NCBI GenBank assembly: GCA_036250225.1 | Contig: JAPZLL010000010.1 | Coordinates: 186,001 to 250,000, forward strand | Direction: 5' to 3' | Source: Cercophora sp. LCS_1 | Lineage: Eukaryota; Ascomycota; Sordariomycetes; Sordariales; Lasiosphaeriaceae | DNA length: 64,000 nt | In this document: positions 55,776-64,000 of the stretch, piece by piece | Numbering within the stretch: position 1 is the first letter of the stretch | Layout of the letters: every line of letters begins with the position of its first letter | The notes under the pieces: model-generated | What the model saw: the letters and a program-made list of their open reading frames with translations, nothing else | The model's database searches: none | Told to the model about the DNA's origin: nothing | Translations under genes and position numbers: made by a program

Positions 55776-56433
55776 TTTTGGCTGCGTTGAAGAGGGTGTT
55801 TCGTTTGGGAGGGATGAATGAGAGTGGTGATGGTTGATGGATGTTGACTGACTTTTTATCGGATCCTCCCTTTTGTTTCTGAAACATGCGTGCCCCTGGG
55901 GCTGAGCATCGCGGCCAGGGGTTTGCATGCGCCTTTGCTGGTGGCGCCGCAATGCCAAGGTTGGAGAACTTGGACTTGCGCGAATTGGGACGGTTTCCTG
56001 CTGATCGCTCCCGTTGGAATTGCGACCGACGCCACTCCTCCCTAAGGACATGGGGAATGTGGAGCTTTGCTTGACCCTTTCATCTACACTATCGGGACAC
56101 CATCACATGGAGTCGCAGTGATGGACAAGATGATGGATGATGCATTCAAATCAATCATGACGAAGAGGTTCTGTCAACACTTGAACGAGCATCGGTTACC
56201 GCTCATGACCGAAGGAAATGTTAAGCCGGAGTCCTTACAAGGGGCCTAAGCTCGACCAATTAATAGTCAGTCATTTCGTATCACGGATCTCCTTCATGTA
56301 AAAAGATCAAAATCTTCATATTGCCTCACACCAACATGCATCTTTCCCACTGCAACTCTCTCACGGTGCATGTATACGACAGCGCTGCAAAGCCAGCTCG
56401 TCCATCTCGGAACCACAGAATTGGGCAAGATCC
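55776..56433. other. Intergenic region
   Basis: 658 bases: the upstream region of the small membrane protein and 3' flank of the DUF6536-like gene. No supportable gene on either strand. Confidence 0.45.
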
Positions 56434-58925
56434 TCACAGCCCAGCCCAAATACCTAACCGTTGTATCCGTCTGTCATCCCGTGTTTGGAGAGCGTCCCGC
56501 CTTAAACGCTGAAGGTCTAGCCCAAATACGGGAATCTCGTCTCCTGGTGGCTCAACAGACAAGGACGTAACCGTGCATCTCCTTCCATGCTCTGATGGCG
56601 CAGACGCATCAACGCCCCACGAGACCGGCTTCAAGTGCGGATTCTTGTCGTGATTTGGTGGGTGGCAGTTGGCACTGATGGCCAAGCTATTCGTTCCAAC
56701 GATGGGCATCCTGGGATCCGCATGATATCGCCGAAAGATGCTGATGAAGATGTAGCTTGCGAATAGAACCGAGGTAAATATGAGACCGAGCACGCTAGGA
56801 AATGGGCTGTACCCAGCCAGTGTACGCCCAGCCATTCTTTGCCCATTCCAATCGTACCGGATCACACGGATAATGAATGTTGACTGGGAGGCGAGAAAGT
56901 GTGCTGCATAAAACAACAAGGCGGTCGGAACGGCGTATCGGCGAGGCATTGACAAATAGTATGTTGACCGTTGCTCGCCCTTTGGCTTCGACACCCGGAG
57001 TCCTTGTGGCTTTGCTGTATTGCCGAGCGTGTCCCATTCGTGTGCCACAAGTTGTGTTGTGAAGATGATGTTGGACGCCGTGTAGAGCAGGGACAGGACA
57101 ACCTGCCAGAAGTTTGCAATGACCAGGTTCTCAAAAAGGCCGAGTGCCCCCTAAGCACATTAGTATACAACTAGGTAAGGGTTTTTTTTTTCCCCCAAGG
57201 GTTATATACCTTGTCTTTTTGGTCCCATGAAATCAATGCTTCGGTCCTGGCATCCCCAAATCCGAGGGCCCAGAGACCGCGAATGCTCGAATCACGGCTA
57301 TATTTTATTTGGGCGTCTACACCTCGTCTCACGCAGAAAGCCGCGCCGCCGAGTGCCACAGAGGACGTCACCAAGAAAACGACCCATGACTCAGGCTCCA
57401 CGGCATGCCACCATCGAACCGCCTGCTTCCTCCAGATTATGGCCGACCCGCGGGGTTGTAATGAAACTTTGGCTGCGTTCCTCGCTGCCGAGTTCGTCGT
57501 CACTCCAAAGTCTTTGGTGTACTGATCAGGCTGCTCCAGGAAAGAGGCGACCGCATCCCCTAGGGTCAGCAATAATTTGCAACGCTCGCAGCGATATATG
57601 GCCCAGAGAATGCATAGGCATTTAACCAGATTGAAGGCCATGACAACTTCATCCCAGAGCCTGTTAGCCCGTCCTTTTCTTCAAGAATACTCGTAGGGAT
57701 GACTGCTTACCAGCAAGAAGGGTCGGGGAACACTGAAGACGGCACATGTGCTGTTCCTGGTTGGCGGGCGTCAATGTTTCGTCATCGTATATGCAGTGAT
57801 CCACTTGCTCTCCCCCGAACCTGAACTTGGATTGCTGCTCCTCAGTGGGCGAATCCGTCTCCAGGAGTCCGCAGAGAGACCACCTCTCATCCATGTCTAG
57901 GTGATACAAGCCGCGCATGCACAAGCCCCCGGACTCGAAATAGCCCCAAACCGACTCCAAGGATTGCGTTTCGGCAAACACCATTGTAATGAACGGGTCC
58001 GGTATACCTTTGTATACATGGCAAAGACTGGACCGCCCGGATGGATTCTTTGTGACCATGAGTAAGGGGGGCCGATACTGGAACGGATTATTGAAAGTTT
58101 CGAAGCATTCCATCAAGGTGATGTTTTTGTACGAGTCCCTTCGCCCAAGATAGTCCTGTAATACTTCGGCCGCCAGATCGTAGTCCTTCTCGTACTCCTC
58201 TGGGATAGGCTGACCACACGTAGTCGTGTTCTCTACTATGGGCCCTTCGATGCTCAAAGGCGATGGTGGCTCTGCGAAGAAATCTGGCGTGACCACAAAG
58301 TTTGCCCAGTTGGTAGCACTCAGTGTGTTGAAGACAACCGAATTATACCTGAAGCAAAGTCAGCCGCACAGGGACCAAACAGCTATCCCGCCTCGCATGC
58401 TTGTGAACTGAGGCTTTCCAAAGCGGATTCAACGCACAGAAAATGGATCGGCAGAGAGCTCGTCGCGAGCACAATCCAGATCACCAGGTTTGCCGCCGGC
58501 ATGGATTTGAGATTATGGACACTCAGGACGCCGATATCGAACCATTTCCGCTCCTTGTGCGCCTTGCCCACCGCGGCGCGATCTGGAGACGCTGCTAATT
58601 GCATTGCCAGATTGGATGCCCATAACATCCATGAGCTTAATAGGTTGATGATAGCATGGGCGACCTGACTGGCAGTTTCAGCAGTTTGGCAGTCTCCATT
58701 GTAGAGATCCCTGACGAACTTCTCATCGTCGCGGGCTGTGAGAGTCGTGTATGCCAGAATTGTCAAAACCAGATTGATGATAAACACCGAAAAACATGTG
58801 GCGAAGGCGGTCCAGAGCAACACGCGCTGATGGGAGAAGAAGTGCGACCAGCAGGAAAACAAGCGAGACGCATTCCGCCACCCTCTCCTGAAAACACGGC
58901 CCATCGCTCTGAGTGCGTCCATCAT
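56434..58925 (-). CDS. DUF6536-type multi-pass membrane protein
   Basis: 759 residues from four exons: complement of 56434-57150, 57210-57646, 57711-58348 and 58438-58925. The N-terminal 'GWRNASRLFSCWSHF' leading into helix 'CFSVFIINLVLTILAYTTL' is the hallmark of the large fungal DUF6536 family. Further helices appear before 'HFLYNSVVF', around 'VVMAFNLVKCLCILWAIY', and in three to four places in the last exon. The third exon includes the family phrase 'LLTLGDAVASFL'. At the 57647 acceptor a nearer AG (57661) fails to keep the frame; the chosen one gives 'LLAVVMAFNLVK'. Probably a plasma-membrane or endomembrane protein of unknown function. Confidence 0.85.
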
Positions 58926-59577
58926 TGCCGAAATAGATGGCTTTCAACGTCGGGACATGTAGAGGCAGAGAAAGACATGTTCTTTTATCGACCCGTCTGC
59001 TTTTCAGCTGAGCATTGAGAGACATTCCTTGCGCCGTGGCGGTCGACACAGTAGTCGCGCGTGTTACCGGAGAAGCATGTTCCTGGGACAAATCTGCCCT
59101 CATGCAAGGTCAGATCGACAGAAAGGCTGCCCTGCGCCTGGCCCATGGTACCTACTATGCCTTGCGAGTGGGCTAACTTTCAGGGGTTTGTTTGAAGTGT
59201 GACAGGATGCACCTTGGTCTTGAGCGCGGGAATGGCTGGTTGGACATGCATGTCTCAGAGCCAAGTAAGCCACTTTCGCCTCCTGGCGGCAAGGGCGAAG
59301 TCAGCCAGGCCGCTTTGTTTTGACCAGCACCCAAGGCACCCGCCAATCAAGCGTCAGAAATGCAAAGCCAAGGCCATTACGCTGGACATGTCCTCATTTC
59401 ATGAGCCTGGAAAATAAACATGTCCAATGAAGTTCATCATGTAGTTTACCAGAGATTCATTCTTCATGTGAGTTCATGGTATTTTGCCTTCGAGGTTGGA
59501 TGCTAACGTTTTGTAAGCCTTCAATTTTCTCCTTGTATATAACCTTGGAATATATATTACAAATACGTAACCATTAT
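58926..59577. other. Intergenic region
   Basis: 652 bases: promoter of the DUF6536-like gene (minus strand, upstream side) and 3' flank of the next minus-strand gene. AT-rich near 59520-59600. No gene is supported. Confidence 0.45.
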
Positions 59578-60492
59578 CTAGTACCCCGTTCCGAATGCTA
59601 TCCCAAATAAACTAAAGCAAATCCAGACAACTCCTTGCTGAAGCAAATCCGGTGGGCAATAACTGTTCCGCCGTCAGTCTGCAACGAAACCACAAAGTCA
59701 TATGAGATTGTATTCTTACCTATCCCCAGCAAGCTGGACAAACCCCGCCCAGAAAAGCCAACTCCCCAGCCAAGTGGTGATCAAGAGCAAGAAGACGTTA
59801 CCGAGTGCCATATCCTTGTTGTTGTCTCTATACGACTCGGATACGACCGTACACAAGACATAGAGAATATAAGCAGACCCCGACACGCAATAGTACATGG
59901 AACCGCCGTAAAACAAATGCGCCGCCTTCGGCAACGTCTTGTACAGATCCGTGTGCACGAGGTAGTATCCCATCGTTGCTGCATGCCTGACGACGGTGCC
60001 GGCCGTGTACAGCGCAATGAGCTGCAGCAAAAGCTCGGCAATCATGTTGGAGATGAAGCTGGTTCGCCACGGCCGCCCACCCTTGGTCTTGACCTCGGCG
60101 ATAAAGCCCAGAAAGATCCAGGCCAGGCGGGGTCGCAGCGTGTAAAACAGCATCAGCTCCCAGATGGTGAACTGGTCGGCGTATCCGGGCGTCAGCTTGG
60201 TTAGCGTGGCGATGCTGGCGTTGGCGCCGAGCTGCAGACCAAACGGCAGGATCCACATGTACATCCAGGGGCGACCTTTCTCATTGCCGAGGAGACCGCA
60301 GGTGCTCTTGTTGACGATGAAGCTGTTGCCGGCGAGGACCGACAGCACCGTGCACACAGCGTTGATGGCGGCGTACAGGCCGAGGATGCTCTGCGAGGAG
60401 GGACATGTCGGGTGGTCGGAACTGGTGCTGCTGACGGACCAGGACCAAGGGAAGAAGTTGGCGTCGGCCGCGGTGACGGCGTCGTTGGCCAT
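59578..60492 (-). CDS. Fungal-specific polytopic membrane protein
   Basis: 285 residues from two exons: complement of 59578-59662 and 59720-60492. The final exon is only 28 codons. It uses the acceptor at 59663 rather than the closer one near 59676, giving 'LAGDSYCPPDLLQQ', a phrase that recurs at the end of related fungal proteins. About six to seven membrane helices are visible (e.g. 'LGLYAAINAVCTVLSVLAG', 'MLFYTLRPRLAWIFLGFI', 'LGNVFLLLITTWLGSWLFW'). It has no signal peptide and no known transporter motif. The function is unknown to me. Confidence 0.8.
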
Positions 60493-60802
60493 AGCGGTCC
60501 GACGTCAAAGATGGAAGCCGTGGATGAGAAAACCGCGACAGGAAAGGCAGGACGTCCGCCTTATCAGGGAACATACAGGCGCATCTTGAGGCTCTGCGCT
60601 TCGCTTTAATGGCTTCAGCCGTCGGAGTAATGCTGGTTCAGATTGCTGCAGCTGTGATTTGACCCCCTTTTTGCTCCTGCATGAGCTGAATGGTGGCGTC
60701 GTTTCCGAACCAATTCTCTGACCCGATCGGAAACCAATATCGGCCGCCACTCACGCCGCAGCCTCGCCAACTGTTCAAGACAGGCGCTTGCTGTCCGGCG
60801 GC
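60493..60802. other. Intergenic region
   Basis: 310 bases between the membrane-protein start and the NACHT relic. It may include further decayed sequence of the relic; nothing definite is seen. Confidence 0.45.
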
Positions 60803-61573
60803 TCATTCAAGAATGATCCCTGGCTGCGGGTGCGGCGTGCAGCCAAACCAAGAAGACGATCCCCGCCGCGCGCACAGCAAATTAAGCTTGGCCGTCCATC
60901 TCAAGGCACTCATCCCAGAAGGAAAGGTGCATGAGAGTGAAGTACAAGGCCATCTGCTCGTGGTAGATGGGGGATACGGAGGTGAGGATGTGGCGAAAAA
61001 AAAAGGTCCCAAGATCTTCGGGGAGCTCCTTGATCCTTCGATCGAGAAGCTCAATGAAGCCGCCGTTACCGAGACCCTCAAGCACGGGCTGGATGCCAGC
61101 ATCACACATAGGAACACCCCTTGGGATTTTTCGGCGATGTCGTTGATGAAGCTTTTGCAGCTCGGGCTGTTGGCTTCAGCTTTCCAGCGCTGGTTCATCT
61201 GAAGCGCGACGAGATGTAACGCTGGATGTCGAGTCTTGTTAGTTGATGAAGTGAGAGCTTGCTGGTTGTTCGTGAACCCCACGCCTCTTCAAACACGTTC
61301 CAGGGCCGGCTGGAGACGCACAACTTAATGTTAGGGTGCCGCGAGAGTGTTCCCAAAAGCTGGACCACTCGCGGTTTCGTGGGTACCGAGCTTGCGGAGC
61401 CTCAGCAGAGCAGCAGTCATGGCAATTTGAACCCTCCAATAGAAACATCTCCCACTCCCCGCATTATCGGTGTCGTGCATCGCCTCAGCACAGCCCCGCT
61501 GGGCAGACTTTCCAGAGCCTGCAGTGACCAAATCGCACCAGCGCCCCACCGTCAACCTACCCCTCAACACCAC
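60803..61573 (-). pseudogene. Decayed NACHT-domain (NLR-type) fragment
   Basis: Pieces of one NACHT NTPase domain lie in order on the minus strand but in different frames. A P-loop-like 'TAGSGKSAQ' lies near 61520. The sensor region 'KLCVSSRPWNVFEEAWGS' continues into 'LTRLDIQRYISSRF' (about 61330-61210) and then meets a stop. 'INDIAEKSQGVFL' (about 61150-61110) and 'ELPEDLGTFFFRHIL' with 'SPIYHEQ' (about 61030-60970) follow in shifted frames. The stretch between the P-loop and the sensor is too short, so an internal deletion is likely. No intact reading frame, N-terminal effector domain or C-terminal repeats remain. NACHT proteins are fungal NLR-type sensors in incompatibility and immunity. 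It lies head-to-head with the HET-ankyrin gene. Confidence 0.8.
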
Positions 61574-61607
61574 ACAGTCACCTCAAAATCCGCCGAAATC
61601 TACAGAC

Positions 61608-61622
61608 ATGCCTGCAAAATGA
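61608..61622 (+). promoter_or_regulatory. Four-codon upstream ORF overlapping the HET-ankyrin start
   Basis: ATG CCT GCA AAA TGA: the stop TGA (61620-61622) overlaps the main ATG (61619-61621) in the form ATGA. If it is in the transcript leader it could reduce or couple translation of the main frame. Confidence 0.45.
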
Positions 61623-64000
61623 ACACAGACGACAACTCAATCTTTGAATACGCCCCCATCGACCTAGGCGGCCCGGCCTTCCGCCTCCTCCGGCTCCATC
61701 GCGGCCGCGACCCCTCAATCCCGTGCTCCCTCTTCCAAGCATGGGTCCGCCAGCGCGAAGTCGCCATCTCGTACGAGGCCCTCTCCTACGCATGGGGCTC
61801 GTCCACCCGCGAATGCCACGTCCTGATTAACAACACGCCCTTCAACATCACCAAAAGCCTCCACCAGGCCCTCAGGTGTCTCCAGCTCGACGATGAAGAC
61901 CGCGTCATCTGGGTCGACGCCATCTGCATTGACCAGCGTAACGAAGTGGAAAGAGGTCACCAGGTGCGCCACATGAGCGATGTCTACAAGGAGGCGTACC
62001 GCGTCATTTACTGGTTGGGACCGCCGTCGTATGCCACGGGGTTTTGTATGGATGCGTTGAAGCTGTTGCAGGATCAGACGAGACGGGTTGCGACCAAGGG
62101 GTGGACGAAGGATCAGTGGGCCGAGGCATGGAAAGGGTTGGAGGGGAGCGGGCAGCGGCATCCGGGGCTGGAGAGGGAAGGGTTGAGGGAGTTGCTTGGA
62201 CGGAGCTGGTTCAGGAGGGTGTGGATATTGCAGGAGGTGGCGAACTCGCAGGCTGCTGTGGTTTGTTGTGGGAATGCGGCGGTTTCGTCGAGGGTGTTTG
62301 GGCTTGCGCCGCTTTTGATGGGTGTCAAGCCTGAGCCGAGGTGTCAGGCCATTTTGGATATGATGCCGGGGCCGTTTCGCGGAAGTTCGTGGTTTAGTGG
62401 GAAGAGGGATTTGTATACGCTGTTGGAGAATTTTGGGGGCAGTGAGACGACCGAGGATAGGGATTTGGTGTACGCGTTATTGGGGTTGTCGTCGGATGCG
62501 GTGCACATTATTCGACCGGATTATCAGAAGACCGAGGAGGAGGTTGTCAGGTTTCTCTTTTCGTTCCTTTTCTGCGTGCAACCTGACGCGAGGATGGGGA
62601 CGATGCCGGGTTCGCTGAGGGACCTTTGCGGCCGGTTGACGTACTACAACGAGTTGGCTCTCGAGGCGGCGGCGTTGGATGAAGAGTACTACCGGTCTGT
62701 TGATGAGGCGACCTTTGAGACGGCACTGGAGATCAACCTGAGGCGGCGCCCGGGCTTGACAATCAGCGAGAGGACAGTTCGGGCCGCGGCAAAGAACAGG
62801 CGTTGGGCGAGCCAGGGCACCCGAGCGGTACTCGACCACCTTCAGGGGCACTTTGAGGGGTCTTTGCAAGACCTATCCTACGCCAGGATGTCTGCGTTGA
62901 TCGAAGGCGCCGCCGAGAATGAGCAAGCTGGCGATCAAGTGCTACAGGACTTCTTTGAGAGGATGGCTCCTGGAGTACCGGTCACGGAAAAGGCGCTCAT
63001 CCTAGCGGCTGGCAACCGATCGAAAGGCGACAAGATCGTACACTTACTGTTACGTCGCGGCGCTGCCGTACTGGGCGTACCTACTGCAGCAATCGCAGCC
63101 GCAATTGAGAACGACAAATGCGGTCGTGAGGTCCTTGCCCAGTTCATGGCACGAAAAGAAGGGGCGTCCTTCGACATGACTGAGACTGTCCTTCGAAGTG
63201 CGGCGTCAAGCGGACCGGAAAATGGGAGCTGGGCTCTGAAAATGCTGCTCAAAGGCAGGGGCATTCAGCCACCCGACGTGTCGGTTGACCTTCTTGGTTG
63301 GATTGTAGGAAAAGACCCAAACGTGCCCCTCGTCAAACACGCCGTCGAAGACGAGCAATTAGGCATCTTGGAGCAGCTCCTCCGCTTGATCCCAATCACA
63401 AACGACCGAGAATCGCAGAGAGCACTGCTTTCAGCCTGCTCCCGCGACATTGCTTTCGTCGAGGCTTTGCTCCAACACGGGGCAAGCGTGGATATTACCG
63501 ATGAACCTCTTCGAGGCGGATCAACAGCTCTTGGCGTTGCCGTTACTAGCGGTCTGGAAGAGACGGTGAGGCTGTTGTTAAAAGCAGGTGCGACTATCGA
63601 CGCGGCAAACTTTGATGGCGAAACACCTCTGCACCTAGCGGCCCAGCAAAACTTGGAAAGCATAACACGCATCCTCCTGGAGTCTGGAGCCGATCCCAAC
63701 ATCCACGACAGAACGGGTGCGACTCCCCTGGTCCGGGCCGGCGCAAAGGGATATATAAACGTTGGGAAAGTGCTGCTACAGCACAACGCCGACCTCACCA
63801 AGCGTTGTAAGAGCCATGGCACCTTTGGAACCCTAACGCCGCTGGGAGTGGCTGTGCACCAAGGCTTTACAGACTTTACCGAGATGCTAATTTTGGCTGG
63901 AGCGTCTGTCAAAACGGAGCGCTATGGGGACGACACCCTGCTACACTTGGCTGCCGCCCGCGGCTACAAATCCATGGCTGAGCTCTTGCTCAAAAGGGGC
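61619..64000 (+). CDS. HET-domain protein 2 with C-terminal ankyrin repeats (runs off the window)
   Basis: Open for 794 codons from the ATG at 61619 to the window end, with no stop and no need for an intron, so the gene is truncated by the window. The HET domain fills about residues 50-210: 'YEALSYAWGS', 'RVIWVDAICIDQRN', 'MSDVYKEAYRVIYWLG' and 'GRSWFRRVWILQEVA'. A second block contains 'DRDLVYALLGLSSD', as in other long HET proteins. Ankyrin repeats start near residue 610 and continue to the edge, e.g. 'GETPLHLAAQQNLESITRIL', 'GATPLVRAGAKGYINVGKVL' and 'DTLLHLAAARGYKSMAELLL'. It joins a death-trigger domain to a repeat array that may bind a ligand. It has no NACHT domain of its own in the visible part. 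Confidence 0.9.
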   Translation, partial: MNTDDNSIFEYAPIDLGGPAFRLLRLHRGRDPSIPCSLFQAWVRQREVAISYEALSYAWGSSTRECHVLINNTPFNITKSLHQALRCLQLDDEDRVIWVDAICIDQRNEVERGHQVRHMSDVYKEAYRVIYWLGPPSYATGFCMDALKLLQDQTRRVATKGWTKDQWAEAWKGLEGSGQRHPGLEREGLRELLGRSWFRRVWILQEVANSQAAVVCCGNAAVSSRVFGLAPLLMGVKPEPRCQAILDMMPGPFRGSSWFSGKRDLYTLLENFGGSETTEDRDLVYALLGLSSDAVHIIRPDYQKTEEEVVRFLFSFLFCVQPDARMGTMPGSLRDLCGRLTYYNELALEAAALDEEYYRSVDEATFETALEINLRRRPGLTISERTVRAAAKNRRWASQGTRAVLDHLQGHFEGSLQDLSYARMSALIEGAAENEQAGDQVLQDFFERMAPGVPVTEKALILAAGNRSKGDKIVHLLLRRGAAVLGVPTAAIAAAIENDKCGREVLAQFMARKEGASFDMTETVLRSAASSGPENGSWALKMLLKGRGIQPPDVSVDLLGWIVGKDPNVPLVKHAVEDEQLGILEQLLRLIPITNDRESQRALLSACSRDIAFVEALLQHGASVDITDEPLRGGSTALGVAVTSGLEETVRLLLKAGATIDAANFDGETPLHLAAQQNLESITRILLESGADPNIHDRTGATPLVRAGAKGYINVGKVLLQHNADLTKRCKSHGTFGTLTPLGVAVHQGFTDFTEMLILAGASVKTERYGDDTLLHLAAARGYKSMAELLLKRG

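Noticed and set aside
60690..61202. 170-codon plus-strand frame
   Set aside because: Antisense to the NACHT relic; the minus strand carries recognisable NACHT phrases and this frame does not.
1..64000. tRNA, rRNA, CRISPR arrays, bacterial promoters and terminators, complete transposons
   Set aside because: Scanned by eye on both strands; no cloverleaf with A/B boxes, no spaced repeats, no terminal inverted repeats with a transposase. tRNAscan-SE and RepeatMasker would be decisive.

Overview
The window is nuclear DNA of a filamentous ascomycete (Pezizomycotina, most likely Sordariomycetes). The genes are compact and carry many 45-90 base introns with GT...CTAAC/CTGAC...AG signals. There is a highly reducing polyketide synthase cluster, two HET-domain genes, NACHT debris, a DUF6536-type membrane protein and a fungal sphingolipid desaturase. 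No bacterial operon, CRISPR array, rRNA or tRNA was seen. Most exon coordinates below were worked out by hand from splice signals, reading-frame closure and similarity between relatives inside the window. No species can be named.

Left part (about 0.3-31 kb): an uncharacterised secondary-metabolite gene cluster. In order it holds a BAHD acyltransferase; two divergent P450s; an intracellular BBE-type FAD oxidase; a 2423-residue HR-PKS (KS-AT-DH-inactive MT-ER-KR-ACP) with no release domain; a divergent alpha/beta hydrolase of the polyketide-transferase/thiohydrolase type; a third P450 that is a paralogue of the first; a second BAHD acyltransferase; a Nor-1-like short-chain reductase; a secreted, probably bicovalent BBE-type oxidase; and a bZIP-basic-region/ankyrin regulator of the ToxE (bANK) type. 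The inferred logic is as follows: the PKS builds an unmethylated, largely reduced chain; the hydrolase offloads or transfers it; three P450s, two flavin oxidases and the reductase set the oxidation state; and two acyltransferases esterify hydroxyls. A GTAAGCA-type element recurs in the cluster promoters.

Middle part (31-50 kb): a 2.2 kb gene-free stretch is followed by mostly ordinary genes. These are a delta-8 sphingolipid desaturase with a cytochrome b5 domain, a C2H2-type zinc-finger protein with an apparent frameshift, a zinc-type dehydrogenase-like protein with an apparent frameshift, a conserved hypothetical protein, an epoxide-hydrolase-like protein, a CorA-like transporter, an M28 aminopeptidase and a Gln/Pro-rich protein.

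Right part (50-64 kb): a HET-domain gene, a methyltransferase, a GST-like protein and three membrane proteins. These are followed by a decayed NACHT (NLR-type) relic lying head-to-head with a large HET-ankyrin gene that runs off the right end. This end looks like a nonself-recognition neighbourhood.

Three genes (BBE oxidase 1, the zinc finger and the dehydrogenase) each show a single-base frame offset in otherwise well-preserved coding sequence. They could be young pseudogenes or assembly indels, and the sequence alone cannot decide.
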